Of a stretch of 64,000 bases of DNA, positions 27,003-35,164 are shown in pieces (within the stretch, counting starts at the first letter, position 1; each line of letters starts with the position of its first letter). Both the position numbers and the translations under genes were made by a program. The notes below the pieces were generated by a model, which saw only the letters and a program-made list of their open reading frames with translations, had not been told where the DNA came from and made no database searches. This DNA comes from a methane-oxidizing endosymbiont of Gigantopelta aegis (lineage in GTDB: Bacteria > Pseudomonadota > Gammaproteobacteria > Methylococcales > Methylomonadaceae), in assembly GCF_016097405.1 (NCBI RefSeq), contig NZ_JAEHGD010000003.1, forward strand, positions 1 through 64,000. The letters run 5' to 3'.

Positions 27003-28131
27003 TATACTCTTCGCAAATGAGAATTTAGCATAAAAAGATGACGTAATGGAGTGAAATATATAAAATAAGGCCATGTCGAATTACACCCTTCCAGAGACTG
27101 AATTAGCCGATTTGCGCGAAGCCCATGGTGAGCTTCGAGAAAAACGTGATGCAGACCGAGTTAAAGCCATCATTCTTTTAGGTTCAGGCTGGTCAGCAAC
27201 AAACGTTGCCGAAGCACTTCTCATTGACCGCAATACAATCCGTACCTACTATCGAAAATATAAGAAAGGTGGTCTTGCTAAACTCCTACAAACTCAGCAT
27301 GTTGGAAGTGCCAGTTTCTTATCGGTTTCAGAAGCGACCGAGTTGGATGAATATCTGCAGAAAAATCTTCACTTAACCGCTAAATCGGTTGCAGCTTACA
27401 TTAAAGAGCGTTGGCAGGTTCGCTATAGTGAACGCGGTGTGACAGCCTTGCTGCATCGCTTGGGTTATGTCTATAAAAAGCCCAAGCTGATACCCGGCAA
27501 AGCTAATGCAAAAGCCCAACTGGAGTTCCTTGAGAAATATCAACAACTAAAGGAAGACAAGCAGCCCGAAGACTTGATATTGTTCATGGATGGTGTTCAT
27601 CCACAACATAATCCTGTAATGGCTTGTGGTTGGATTAAGCGTGGTGTGGAATTCACGATTCAGAGTAATACCGGGCGTCAACGTCTCAATGTCAACGGTG
27701 CAGTCAATATCGATTCTCTGGATACTGTCTGCCGCTTCTATGACACCATCAATGGCGAGGCAACGATTGATCTTTGTAAGGCGATTGAAGAACGTTACCC
27801 GAAGGCTGGGACTATTTACATCATTTGCGATAATGCACGCTACTACCGATCAAAGGCTGTCAGACAATTTCTTGAAATGTCGCGAATTGAATTAGTGTTT
27901 TTACCGCCGTATGCGCCGAATCTTAATTTGATTGAACGGTACTGGCGATATTTCAAGAAAGAAATCTTATATGACCAGTATTATGAAACATTCAAAGAAT
28001 TCAAAATAGCCTGCGAGACATTCTTTTCTGAGCCAGAAAAGCATGTCGACAATTTGCGCTCACTTTTAACTGAGAATTTTCAAATTATCGGTGCATGATG
28101 GTTTGCTCTATTTTCATGTGCGGAGAGTATA
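27003..28131 (+). mobile_element. IS630-family insertion sequence (intact)
   Basis: Terminal inverted repeats TATACTCTTCGCAAATGAGAAT (left) and the reverse complement of ATTTTCATGTGCGGAGAGTATA (right) match at 19 of 22 positions. IS630/Tc1 elements duplicate a TA, and TA stands at each extremity, so the strict element is probably 27005-28129. It inserted 4 bp after the stop of the HhH gene and encodes one intact transposase. Confidence 0.88.
27073..28098 (+). CDS. IS630-family transposase
   Basis: The intact 341-aa protein has an N-terminal winged HTH (ATNVAEALLIDRNTIRTYYRKY), a second HTH (LTAKSVAAYIKERW), then a DDE core: DLILFMDGVHPQHNP (first D), IYIICDNARYYRSKA (second D) and FLPPYAPNLNLIERYWRY (E). 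It is different in sequence from the broken IS630 relative at 3901-6185. It appears functional as a gene. Confidence 0.93.
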   Translation: MSNYTLPETELADLREAHGELREKRDADRVKAIILLGSGWSATNVAEALLIDRNTIRTYYRKYKKGGLAKLLQTQHVGSASFLSVSEATELDEYLQKNLHLTAKSVAAYIKERWQVRYSERGVTALLHRLGYVYKKPKLIPGKANAKAQLEFLEKYQQLKEDKQPEDLILFMDGVHPQHNPVMACGWIKRGVEFTIQSNTGRQRLNVNGAVNIDSLDTVCRFYDTINGEATIDLCKAIEERYPKAGTIYIICDNARYYRSKAVRQFLEMSRIELVFLPPYAPNLNLIERYWRYFKKEILYDQYYETFKEFKIACETFFSEPEKHVDNLRSLLTENFQIIGA

Positions 28132-28338
28132 GAAAGGGGTGGGTGAAGCCATAGCAAAGCCCATCCTCTTTTTACATCTAAATTTCGGTAATCCTATGCC
28201 GGTTTGTCCCAAGGTTGTAAGAAGATGTGCCGCAATTACAAAAATAATAGAATGGATCAAGCTGAAACATAGCGAGTCGACCAAAACAAAAAACTCCACA
28301 TAAAAATATTGGGCGCTCACCTGTAAATATACGGACAA

Positions 28339-28749
28339 ATGGAATTTAAACAGATAAAAAACCAGATTATTCATCTGGCTGAAAAAAACAGCGAGATTGA
28401 ACTACTTTGGTTGTATGGTTCTTATGCTAAAGGGACTGCGCATGAAAACAGTGATATAGATTTGGCTGTTGTGTTTAAAAGCTGGGAAAAGGATGTGGTT
28501 GAGCGTCGATTAAGGCCAGAACTTCTTGCGCTGGAATGGCAACAGTATTTAAATTTAAAAGAAGGACAGTTAAGCATATTGGATATGAACATTGCCCCCA
28601 TTCCTCTGGCTATGGCAGTCCTTGAGAGCGGCCAATTACTACTGAGCAAAAATTACTCCCGCCAGCTTCAAGTCCAGCAACGGATCATGTCTAAATGGGA
28701 AATAGATTACCTTTACCATTACCAGCATTATCAGGAAAATTATGGATAA
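28339..28749 (+). CDS. MNT nucleotidyltransferase antitoxin, HEPN/MNT module 1
   Basis: A 136-aa minimal nucleotidyltransferase. The active-site pattern GSYAKG...SDIDL follows GSx10DxD (GS at 27-28, DID at 39-41), so it should be catalytically competent. The C-terminal half contains VERRLRPELLALEW and KWEIDYLYHY, both shared with module 3. In studied MntA-type antitoxins the enzyme AMPylates a Tyr of the HEPN toxin; that function is inferred here from the partner. The last 8 bp overlap the HEPN gene. Confidence 0.85.
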   Translation: MEFKQIKNQIIHLAEKNSEIELLWLYGSYAKGTAHENSDIDLAVVFKSWEKDVVERRLRPELLALEWQQYLNLKEGQLSILDMNIAPIPLAMAVLESGQLLLSKNYSRQLQVQQRIMSKWEIDYLYHYQHYQENYG

Positions 28750-29155
28750 TACTTACTTATTTTCCATGCAGGAGCACCTTACTGAGCTAAAAAGTGAGCT
28801 ACAAGGATTGACAGAAATAATCACCCAGCGTGATTTAAATCGCTATGAATACCGGGCATCGGAAAGAACATTACAAATGTTGATAGAGGCCTGTATCGGC
28901 ATAGCTAAACATTGGGCTAACGATTTGAATAAAACAGCACCAGCAGATGCCTATTCTGCTTTTGAGGCTTTATCACAGCATGGGGTTGATAGCGCTATGG
29001 AAATTAATTGGCGAAAAATAATCGGCATGAGAAATGCCCTGGTTCACGATTATCTTAATATGCAACCGGAGATTATCAGGGCGATTATAAAAAACACAAG
29101 CTATCATCCTTTATTTATCTTTGCGGAACAGGGGTTGATTGCCTTGAAAAAATAA
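28742..29155 (+). CDS. HEPN-domain toxin, module 1
   Basis: A 137-aa all-helical protein. The HEPN RNase motif is RNALVHDY, with R97, H102 and Y104, an exact R-x4-H-x-Y. That Tyr is the residue modified by MntA in characterised HepT proteins. Upstream, RTLQMLIEACIGIAKHWAND is the helix usual in the HepT/DUF86 group. It overlaps the antitoxin gene by 8 bp, implying coupled translation. The likely role is an RNA-cleaving growth inhibitor held in check by the neighbouring nucleotidyltransferase. Confidence 0.85.
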   Translation: MDNTYLFSMQEHLTELKSELQGLTEIITQRDLNRYEYRASERTLQMLIEACIGIAKHWANDLNKTAPADAYSAFEALSQHGVDSAMEINWRKIIGMRNALVHDYLNMQPEIIRAIIKNTSYHPLFIFAEQGLIALKK

Positions 29156-29264
29156 CGCATAGGAAAATACTAAGGATAGGTATGGCGGCTGCATGCATAG
29201 AATTGTTTATCAATGATTTATGGCTTGTTGGCAGTAAGGCAGGGTTAAGCGGATATGGTAGAAA

Positions 29265-29750
29265 ATGAGCAATAAAAAAGAAATTCTTAAAAAACGCTTT
29301 GATAAATTAAGGCAGCATTATGAGGCTTTGAAAGCTTATAAGCAATTGATTGACAAGTTATCAGCACAGGTTGATATTTATCAGCCTGAAAACTTCAATA
29401 AACTTGAAATTCAGGACAAGGCTGTTTTTGATGCCTATTTAAAACGATTTGCTTCAATACAGGATTTTTTGGGTGCTAAAATTTTCCCGATGATATTGGA
29501 ACTATCCGGCATTAGCTATGGGAAAATGACAGAAGTTTTGTACGCAGTAGAAAGAGAAGAAATCATTGATAGCCTGGAACATTGGATAGAATTGCGAGAA
29601 GTGCGGAATGACCTGGAGCATGATTACCCGGATAACTTATCAGCCGCATTGAAAGACTTAAAATATTGTGTGGATAACTTTGAAACATTGGAAAGTTATT
29701 ATTTAAAAGCGTTAGACTTTGCAAAACAACAAGTACATGCGCCTGTCTGA
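29265..29750 (+). CDS. HEPN-domain protein, module 2 (toxin gene first)
   Basis: A 161-aa helical protein with the motif RNDLEHDY (R114, H119, Y121), the R-x4-H-x-Y form. Blocks SIQDFLGAKIFPMILELSG and LEHWIELREVRNDLEHDY are shared with module 5 but not with modules 1, 3 or 4. Its gene precedes the nucleotidyltransferase, the opposite order from module 5. The 14-bp overlap with the downstream MNT gene suggests translational coupling. Confidence 0.8.
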   Translation: MSNKKEILKKRFDKLRQHYEALKAYKQLIDKLSAQVDIYQPENFNKLEIQDKAVFDAYLKRFASIQDFLGAKIFPMILELSGISYGKMTEVLYAVEREEIIDSLEHWIELREVRNDLEHDYPDNLSAALKDLKYCVDNFETLESYYLKALDFAKQQVHAPV

Positions 29751-30027
29751 TTACTTGAAAAACAAGATTAAACGCGGTATTCAAAACAGTTTTGGCAATG
29801 TTGATGTTTATCTTTTTGGAAGTAGGGTTGATGATGCTAAAAAAGGTGGAGATATCGATATAGCTGTTGATACAGATTTATCACCGGAGCAATTTAAAAA
29901 ATGTAAAATACAATTTATTACTGAAATGATGAAGATGGGGCTGGATTTAAAGATTGATGTTGTACCACTAAATTGTGCAGACAAGCTGTTAGAAGATGAA
30001 GTGCATAAGACCGCAATAAAATTATAA
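29737..30027 (+). CDS. MNT nucleotidyltransferase antitoxin, module 2
   Basis: A 96-aa protein from ATG 29737. The nucleotidyltransferase signature is FGSRVDDAKKGGDIDIAV, which has nine rather than ten residues between GS (28-29) and DID (39-41). Module 5 shows the same spacing. A third carboxylate is likely in LDLKIDVVP. It is shorter than module 1 and 3 antitoxins, ending soon after the core. Confidence 0.82.
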   Translation: MRLSDYLKNKIKRGIQNSFGNVDVYLFGSRVDDAKKGGDIDIAVDTDLSPEQFKKCKIQFITEMMKMGLDLKIDVVPLNCADKLLEDEVHKTAIKL

Positions 30028-30033
30028 AGAAGA

Positions 30034-30501
30034 GTGAAAATTAAGGGCTACCATAAAGTGGACCCCACCATCCATCAATGCAGTAAAAACAGGCGGAAAT
30101 TGAAAAAACATCCAGAACAAAATCCAATCATCAAAAGCCTGATTGCCTTGGCAAATAATCATACCGATGTGGAAATCCTGTGGCTGTATGGCTCGCGCGC
30201 AAGAAACACCGCTAATCTGCACAGTGATTATGATCTGGCGGTAGCCTTCAAGCATTATCTTGAAGACCCGGTTGAGCGGCGTTTGAGACCTGAAATGCTG
30301 GCATTGAAATGGGCGCATGAAACAGGCGTGGAAATTTCCGTCATCGATATCAACCAAGTCCCCCTGCCGTTAGCTTATACGGTGGTACAAGACAATTGCC
30401 TGCTTTACAGCGATAATGATTATCGCAAAATGATAGAAGAACAAAAGATCATGTCGAAATGGGAATTAGACTACTGCTATCCTAAAAAACACTATGCTTG
30501 A
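30034..30501 (+). CDS. MNT nucleotidyltransferase antitoxin, module 3
   Basis: GTG 30034 gives 155 aa; the first 30 residues have no counterpart in module 1, so a later start is possible. The active site is GSRARNTANLHSDYDLAV: GSx10DxD is kept (GS 53-54, DYD 65-67), but the Gly usually found after A-R/K is Asn. VERRLRPEMLALKW and KWELDYCYPKKHY repeat the module 1 pattern. The 8-bp overlap with the HEPN gene is also the same as module 1, so the two are paralogues. Confidence 0.82.
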   Translation: MKIKGYHKVDPTIHQCSKNRRKLKKHPEQNPIIKSLIALANNHTDVEILWLYGSRARNTANLHSDYDLAVAFKHYLEDPVERRLRPEMLALKWAHETGVEISVIDINQVPLPLAYTVVQDNCLLYSDNDYRKMIEEQKIMSKWELDYCYPKKHYA

Positions 30502-30910
30502 TAGTTATGTTGAGGCCATTCAGCAACATATCAATGAAAGTGTTGAAGACCTGGATACCCTTTACACTATTTTGCAAGAGCGCACCTGGACAAGAGTAGA
30601 GCGCAAAGGGGCGGAACGGTTATTGCAAATTCTAGTGGAAGCCTGTATCGGGGTGTCCCGACATTGGCTGAAGAAGCAGCATAAAGTGATCCCTGCTGAT
30701 GCCTATGCCGTTTTTGAAAAACTGATGGAATTACAGTTAATCCCTGCTGACGATGCGCAGGAATGGCAAAGAATTATCGGCATGAGAAATGCTATCGTGC
30801 ATGATTATCTCAATTTGGATGAAAAAGTCATTAAAGCGATAGTTGTCAATAAAATGTATCTTAAACTCCAATCATTTGCTTTAACGGTGAGTGTTCAATT
30901 AAAAAACTGA
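30494..30910 (+). CDS. HEPN-domain toxin, module 3
   Basis: A 138-aa protein. RNAIVHDY (R98, H103, Y105) keeps the R-x4-H-x-Y motif, and ERLLQILVEACIGVSRHWLK matches the module 1 helix. EWQRIIGMRNAIVHDYLNL is nearly the module 1 wording, so cross-recognition between the two antitoxins is possible. The start is ATG 30494 within the antitoxin end. Confidence 0.84.
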   Translation: MLDSYVEAIQQHINESVEDLDTLYTILQERTWTRVERKGAERLLQILVEACIGVSRHWLKKQHKVIPADAYAVFEKLMELQLIPADDAQEWQRIIGMRNAIVHDYLNLDEKVIKAIVVNKMYLKLQSFALTVSVQLKN

Positions 30911-31017
30911 CCAGTGCGGTTAAACTCGATCATGGTAAGGGATTGTTTGATAGTATGGATGTGTGCCAAAAAGATTTCACACCTTCCTATTCCAGAGCAG
31001 CGAGCGGTTACAAGGGC

Positions 31018-31434
31018 ATGAGCGATTATCAAATAACAGAACTGGAGAAAAATATCGTCTCTGCCATTCAGTCGGCAGTGCCCGGGCTCAAAGCCGTTTA
31101 TCTTTTTGGTTCGGCAATAAAGGGCGATATGCATGACAATAGCGATATTGATTTGGCTATATGGACTGAGCAGCCTTTGTCTGCATTGGCGTTGTGGGAC
31201 TTGAGGCAATTGATGGAAACGATAGTGCAACGACCAGTTGATCTGATTGACTTAAACAAAGCGACAACGGTAATGCGGATGCAGATTGTATCGCAAGGCA
31301 AACGCTTGTATTGTCAAGACTTTAGCGCTTGTGAGCAATTTGAAGATTTTGTTTTTTCTGATTACGTTCGTTTGAATGAAGAAAGGCATGAAATACTGGA
31401 AAGCATTCGCCAGCAAGGACGGATTTATGGATGA
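31018..31434 (+). CDS. mntA: MntA-type nucleotidyltransferase antitoxin, module 4
   Basis: ATG 31018 (MSDYQITELEK) is preferred over an upstream ATG at 30943. The 138-aa protein has FGSAIKGDMHDNSDIDLAIW, GSx10DxD with GS 31-32 and DID 43-45, then VDLIDLNKA (third Asp) and EERHEILESIRQQG at the end, the wording of the MntA partner of HepT. It overlaps the hepT gene by 8 bp. In the characterised system MntA adds AMP units to HepT and neutralises it. Confidence 0.85.
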   Translation: MSDYQITELEKNIVSAIQSAVPGLKAVYLFGSAIKGDMHDNSDIDLAIWTEQPLSALALWDLRQLMETIVQRPVDLIDLNKATTVMRMQIVSQGKRLYCQDFSACEQFEDFVFSDYVRLNEERHEILESIRQQGRIYG

Positions 31435-31840
31435 TGTGTTGTTAAACAAAGCAGCTATCATAGAGCGATGTTTGATGCGGATTAGGCAAGAATATCATGG
31501 ACATGAAACAGAATTGGACACAAATTTCACCCGCCAGGATGCGATTGTGTTAAATCTGCAACGGGCCTGCGAATCATCCATTGATGCCGCAATGCATTTG
31601 GTCAGGGTACACAAACTGGGTATTCCACAACAAAGCAAAGATGCTTTTTCATTGCTTGAAAAAGCAGACTTGTTGCCATCGGAATTATCTCGACACCTGC
31701 AAGCTATGGTTGGGTTCCGAAATATTGCTGTTCATCAGTACCAAGACTTGAGTCTAGATATTTTGAGGTTTATTCTGGAAGAACGATTAGTCGATTTTCA
31801 AGCCTTTTCGACCCTGCTTTCGCGCTTGGCGTTACAATGA
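31427..31840 (+). CDS. hepT: HepT-type HEPN toxin (DUF86), module 4
   Basis: ATG 31427 gives 137 aa. LLNKAAIIERCLMRIRQEY and NLQRACESSIDAAMHLV are typical of DUF86, and the RNase motif MVGFRNIAVHQYQDL gives R98, H103 and Y105. It is the module closest to the experimentally studied HepT-MntA pairs. The stop is followed by about 500 bp holding a MITE-like element before gmd. Confidence 0.87.
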   Translation: MDDVLLNKAAIIERCLMRIRQEYHGHETELDTNFTRQDAIVLNLQRACESSIDAAMHLVRVHKLGIPQQSKDAFSLLEKADLLPSELSRHLQAMVGFRNIAVHQYQDLSLDILRFILEERLVDFQAFSTLLSRLALQ

Positions 31841-31878
31841 TGCAAATATTGATCATAACGGCCGTGCAGAAAAGCCAA

Positions 31879-32163
31879 TTTTTAAGTCAAGATTCTAATG
31901 ACGATTGTTGTTGCTTGGTCTTGTCAAGAAAGCCAGCAAATAATGCAGGGTAATCGCATTAAAACTATATTTATCTTGTAAATCAATGCGTTAAGATTGA
32001 ATTGCAAAAAGATCGTAGTCTCGTAACATACTGATTTACTGGTGCTTTTCCGTTTTAATGCGATTGCCCTGGCAAATAATGCTGCAAAAACTCCAGCGAA
32101 GAGCCCTAATACAATAGTAGTAGTCAACCAAATTTGTTGAGGTGGATTGATTGAACTCTACCA
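31879..32163 (-). pseudogene. Small membrane-segment ORF split by the MITE
   Basis: Removing the MITE and one duplication restores a minus-strand frame: SSINPPQQIWLTTTIVLGLF, then AGVFAALFAGFLDKTKQQQS, ending about 31879. A Pro-rich lead into one TM helix with a short charged tail is the style of a Wzz-type chain-length regulator C-terminus (speculative). There is no ATG upstream before a stop, so this is a fragment. The rest of 31841-32345 shows only the gmd leader. Confidence 0.4.
31936..32081. mobile_element. 126-bp MITE-like element with 10-bp target duplication
   Basis: CAGGGTAATCGCATTAAAAC at 31946 and its inverted partner GTTTTAATGCGATTGCCCTG ending at 32071 differ at one of 20 positions. 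GCAAATAATG stands directly on both sides (31936-31945 and 32072-32081) as a 10-bp duplication. The 126-bp body has no coding potential, so it is a non-autonomous element moved by a transposase elsewhere, probably IS4-like from the duplication length. Confidence 0.8.
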
Positions 32164-32345
32164 TAAGAACAGTGTTTTTATGACAGGGTAACGGTGTAGG
32201 GGTATAATTTCTGCTTCAGTGCTGATGTGATCACTTTTGGTTGTTTTTTGCTTGGTATGGCTTACTTAGATAGCCGTACCAAAAAGTTTACAGTAGGCAA
32301 ATTTAGTACCGCACTTTGAGAATTAAAATTGAATAAGGAGGTTTA

Positions 32346-33461
32346 ATGAAAAAAGCACTCATAACAGGGATAACCGGGCAGGACGGGTCATATCTAGCCG
32401 AATTTTTATTGGAAAAAGGCTACGAAGTGCATGGCATCAAGCGCCGTGCCTCACTGTTCAATACCCAGCGGGTTGATCATATCTATCAAGACCCCCATGT
32501 CGATAATGCCAACTTCATTCTGCACTATGGCGATCTTACCGACTCATCCAACCTGACCCGCATTTTGCAACAAGTCCAACCCGATGAAGTCTATAATCTG
32601 GGGGCGCAATCCCATGTGGCGGTTTCTTTTGAGTCCCCCGAATATACGGCTGATGTCGATGCCATGGGTACGTTGCGATTGCTGGAAGCCATCCGCTTGT
32701 TAGGGCTGGAAAAGAAAACCCGCTTTTACCAGGCCTCAACTTCAGAACTCTACGGGAAAGTACAGGAAATCCCCCAAAAAGAAACCACGCCTTTTTATCC
32801 ACGCTCGCCCTATGCCGTGGCCAAACTCTATGCCTATTGGATAACGGTCAATTATCGGGAAGCTTATGGCATGTATACCTGCAATGGCATCTTGTTTAAT
32901 CACGAATCTCCCCGCCGAGGCGAAACCTTTGTCACCCGTAAAATCACTCGCGGTCTGGCCAATATTGCTCAAGGTCTGGATGATTGTCTTTACTTGGGTA
33001 ATATGAACGCCCTGCGGGACTGGGGACATGCCAAAGATTATGTGCGTATGCAATGGCTGATGTTACAACAAGACAAACCAGAAGATTTTGTGATTGCCAC
33101 GGGCGAACAATACTCTGTGAGGCAATTTGTTGAATGGTCAGCAAAAGAACTGGGGATAACACTACGTTTTGAAGGTGAAGGCATCAACGAAATTGGTATC
33201 GTCGAAACCGTAGAAGGCGATAAGGCGCCTGCCGTAAAACAAGGCGATATGATTGTCCGCGTTGATCCGCGTTACTTCCGTCCGGCAGAAGTGGAAACCT
33301 TATTGGGTGATCCCTCCAATGCCAAACAAAAACTGGGCTGGGTACCAGAAATCACCGTACAGCAAATGTGCGCCGAAATGGTGGCGGAAGACCTAAAAAT
33401 TGCGCAGCGCCATGCTCTACTAAAAGCGCATGGGCATGATGTTCAGATTTCAATGGAATAA
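32346..33461 (+). CDS. gmd: GDP-mannose 4,6-dehydratase
   Basis: Converts GDP-D-mannose to GDP-4-keto-6-deoxymannose, the first step to GDP-L-fucose. AAGGAGG precedes ATG 32346. The 371-aa protein has the NAD(P) Rossmann start [29 protein letters not shown], catalytic [14 protein letters not shown] (T-E) with Y-x3-K in [12 protein letters not shown], and [16 protein letters not shown]. The fcl partner lies 2.1 kb downstream, separated by toxin-antitoxin genes. The gene is intact. Confidence 0.97.
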   Translation: MKKALITGITGQDGSYLAEFLLEKGYEVHGIKRRASLFNTQRVDHIYQDPHVDNANFILHYGDLTDSSNLTRILQQVQPDEVYNLGAQSHVAVSFESPEYTADVDAMGTLRLLEAIRLLGLEKKTRFYQASTSELYGKVQEIPQKETTPFYPRSPYAVAKLYAYWITVNYREAYGMYTCNGILFNHESPRRGETFVTRKITRGLANIAQGLDDCLYLGNMNALRDWGHAKDYVRMQWLMLQQDKPEDFVIATGEQYSVRQFVEWSAKELGITLRFEGEGINEIGIVETVEGDKAPAVKQGDMIVRVDPRYFRPAEVETLLGDPSNAKQKLGWVPEITVQQMCAEMVAEDLKIAQRHALLKAHGHDVQISME

Positions 33462-33474
33462 CGTGAGTTAAGGG

Positions 33475-33545
33475 ATTCGAAGGCGTTTTAACAGAAAAAC
33501 CGTCATTCCGGCAGGGATTGCCGGAATTCAGGAGCCATGGATGGT
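33475..33545 (+). repeat. REP-like palindromic element, copy 1
   Basis: ATTCGAAGGCGTTTTAACAG leads into a perfect 9-bp hairpin, ATTCCGGCA-GGGAT-TGCCGGAAT (33505-33527). A related sequence with the same leader occurs at 34543-34612. It lies between gmd and module 5. Confidence 0.65.
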
Positions 33546-33675
33546 TTTTTCTTAAATTAATGGCATGGCGCTCCCGCGCGGGAATGCATCCGGTGGCGAT
33601 GTACGACACAAGAGTGCGGGAGCAAGAAAAATACTGAAATTGTGTAATGCGGATTCTCTTTTAAAGGTCAGCTAA

Positions 33676-33975
33676 ATGAGATTAACAGAGGCAATGCAAC
33701 AAATAATCAAAACAGAAGTTTATAAACTTTTGGGGCCTGATAGCCAAATTATCTTGTTTGGTAGCCGCATAGATGACAGTCAAAAAGGGGGCGATATTGA
33801 CTTGTTTATTCAAACCCCTCAGCAGTTAAGTAACAAGATTGAAGCGGAGTGTCGATTGAGTGCGCGTCTTTATATTAAATTAGGCGGGCGGAAAGTAGAT
33901 GTCTTGATAAAAGATAAACACAGCAACATAGCACCCATCTATCAACATGCGATTGATTATGGTGTGGCTTTATGA
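33676..33975 (+). CDS. MNT nucleotidyltransferase antitoxin, module 5
   Basis: A 99-aa protein with ILFGSRIDDSQKGGDIDLFI: nine residues between GS (29-30) and DID (40-42), as in module 2. GGRKVDVLIKD provides the third Asp. The start MRLTEAMQQIIK parallels MRLSDYLKNKIK of module 2. Here the MNT gene comes first and overlaps the HEPN gene by 4 bp (ATGA), the reverse of module 2. Confidence 0.82.
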   Translation: MRLTEAMQQIIKTEVYKLLGPDSQIILFGSRIDDSQKGGDIDLFIQTPQQLSNKIEAECRLSARLYIKLGGRKVDVLIKDKHSNIAPIYQHAIDYGVAL

Positions 33976-34469
33976 AACAAATGACGCAACAAGAACACTG
34001 GTTTTTGGTTAATCAACTTCTTGCGGTGACAGAAAAAGAAGCGAAGCATCTCAAATTAACAGCAACACGAATCAATGCCTTAAAACCTGATTTAAAATGG
34101 GTTGAATCGCTTGAAGAAAGAGTTGAGCAAGGTGAAATGTTAGATGCGTTTGTATCGAGATTCAGTCGATTACAAGATACGTTAGGCGATAAATTATTGC
34201 CCGCATTATTGCGAGCAAGCCTTGAAAGGACGGGTTCCCAATTAGATAATTTGTTGAGAGCAGAAAAGATGGGATGGCTTGTTTCAGCCGAAAGCTGGAT
34301 TGAAATTAGAATGCTTAGAAATAAATTAGTTCATGAATACATGGATTCTCCGGCTGGTTTATTACAAGCTTTAATGACAGCACTTGAAAGCTATGAGATA
34401 TTAATCCAAACACAGGAAAATTTAGCGAAATATGCAAGAAAATTACAGCAAGAAATTCAGTGTCGATGA
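33972..34469 (+). CDS. HEPN-domain protein, module 5
   Basis: A 165-aa protein with RNKLVHEY (R116, H121, Y123). FSRLQDTLGDKLLPALL and SAESWIEIRMLRNKLVHEY align with module 2. The coupled ATGA overlap with its MNT gene makes a two-gene operon. Its 3' end overlaps a truncated antitoxin frame at 34432. Confidence 0.82.
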   Translation: MKQMTQQEHWFLVNQLLAVTEKEAKHLKLTATRINALKPDLKWVESLEERVEQGEMLDAFVSRFSRLQDTLGDKLLPALLRASLERTGSQLDNLLRAEKMGWLVSAESWIEIRMLRNKLVHEYMDSPAGLLQALMTALESYEILIQTQENLAKYARKLQQEIQCR

Positions 34470-34560
34470 AGAGCTCAAAGATAACAAACAGCGACTGAAA
34501 AATACGGCAGGGCTGTTACAATCAAGAAATATTGATCCAATAATTCGAAGGCTTTTTTAA
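34432..34560 (+). pseudogene. Truncated antitoxin remnant
   Basis: A 42-codon frame from ATG 34432 ends with LKNTAGLLQSRNIDP, then RRLF and a stop supplied by the REP-like repeat at 34543. The same phrase, LEKTAGLLRTRNIDP, is the C-terminal part of the intact antitoxin at 34928-35164, where it goes on to [13 protein letters not shown]. This is therefore the stump of a second copy cut by the repeat element. Confidence 0.6.
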
Positions 34561-34612
34561 CAGAAGAACTGACATTCCGGTAATCCTTGCCGGAACCCAG
34601 GTGTCATAAATA
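34543..34612 (+). repeat. REP-like palindromic element, copy 2
   Basis: ATTCGAAGGCTTTTTTAACAG followed by ATTCCGGTAATCCTTGCCGGAA, a diverged version of the element at 33475. Its left edge coincides with the breakpoint of the antitoxin stump. Confidence 0.6.
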
Positions 34613-34667
34613 GTTTTCTGCAATAAAACTATTCGGGTTGCATCAGTGAATAAACAGGTGAGAATGT

Positions 34668-34886
34668 ATGCTGAGTATAAAAATCGATAACCCAGAGCTG
34701 GAAAAAAGTATTCAGCACGTGTTTGGTGAATGAACATGCAATGGTCAATGCGTTTGTTGAGTTCATCCATCTACAAACATTGAAAAAGGATGTGGCAATT
34801 TCAATTGAGCAGTTAGATTCAGGGCAAAAAAATTATTACAGGATGTAATAAAGGATGTGCGCATAGGCATGATGCTTCTAGCATAG
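34668..34886 (+). pseudogene. Decayed type II antitoxin gene
   Basis: Frame pieces MLSIKIDNPELEKSIQHVFG, VNEHAMVNAFVEFIHLQTLK / KDVAISIEQLDSG, and LLQDVIKDVRIGMMLLA lie in order but in three frames. The start resembles small RHH-type antitoxins that open with a beta strand (MLSIKID) and a helix. At least two indels break it, and no toxin gene follows directly. Confidence 0.5.
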
Positions 34887-34927
34887 TAAAATAGAAGTTA
34901 CGTTGTTTTTTACAGGTATTATTGATT

Positions 34928-35164
34928 ATGATTAGGAAAATTATAAAACCGTCGAGTGAGTATTATAGCGTGCATATTCCGAAAGAATATATGGATAAAA
35001 GGATTGAAATTTTAGTGTTGCCTTTTAACGATGATCTCGAAGACAATAATAAAGAAATAAATAAAAACAATCAGTTACTTGAAAAAACGGCGGGTTTGTT
35101 GAGAACAAGAAATATTGACCCCGTAAAGTGGCAGCAAAGCATTAGAACAGAATATGAACGATAA
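34928..35164 (+). CDS. Antitoxin of a PIN-toxin pair
   Basis: A 78-aa protein from ATG 34928 (an in-frame TTG at 34922 is possible). The N-terminal half looks like a DNA-binding strand-helix unit (IIKPSSEYYSVHIPKEYM, RIEILVLPF). The C-terminal half (LLEKTAGLLRTRNIDPVKWQ) is likely the flexible toxin-binding tail. It overlaps the PIN toxin gene by 11 bp, the standard type II arrangement. Confidence 0.7.
   Translation: MIRKIIKPSSEYYSVHIPKEYMDKRIEILVLPFNDDLEDNNKEINKNNQLLEKTAGLLRTRNIDPVKWQQSIRTEYER

Noticed and set aside
25300-28100. Tandem or palindromic repeats considered as a CRISPR array
   Set aside because: The only regular repeats are coding heptads without unique spacers, and no cas genes are present anywhere in the window.
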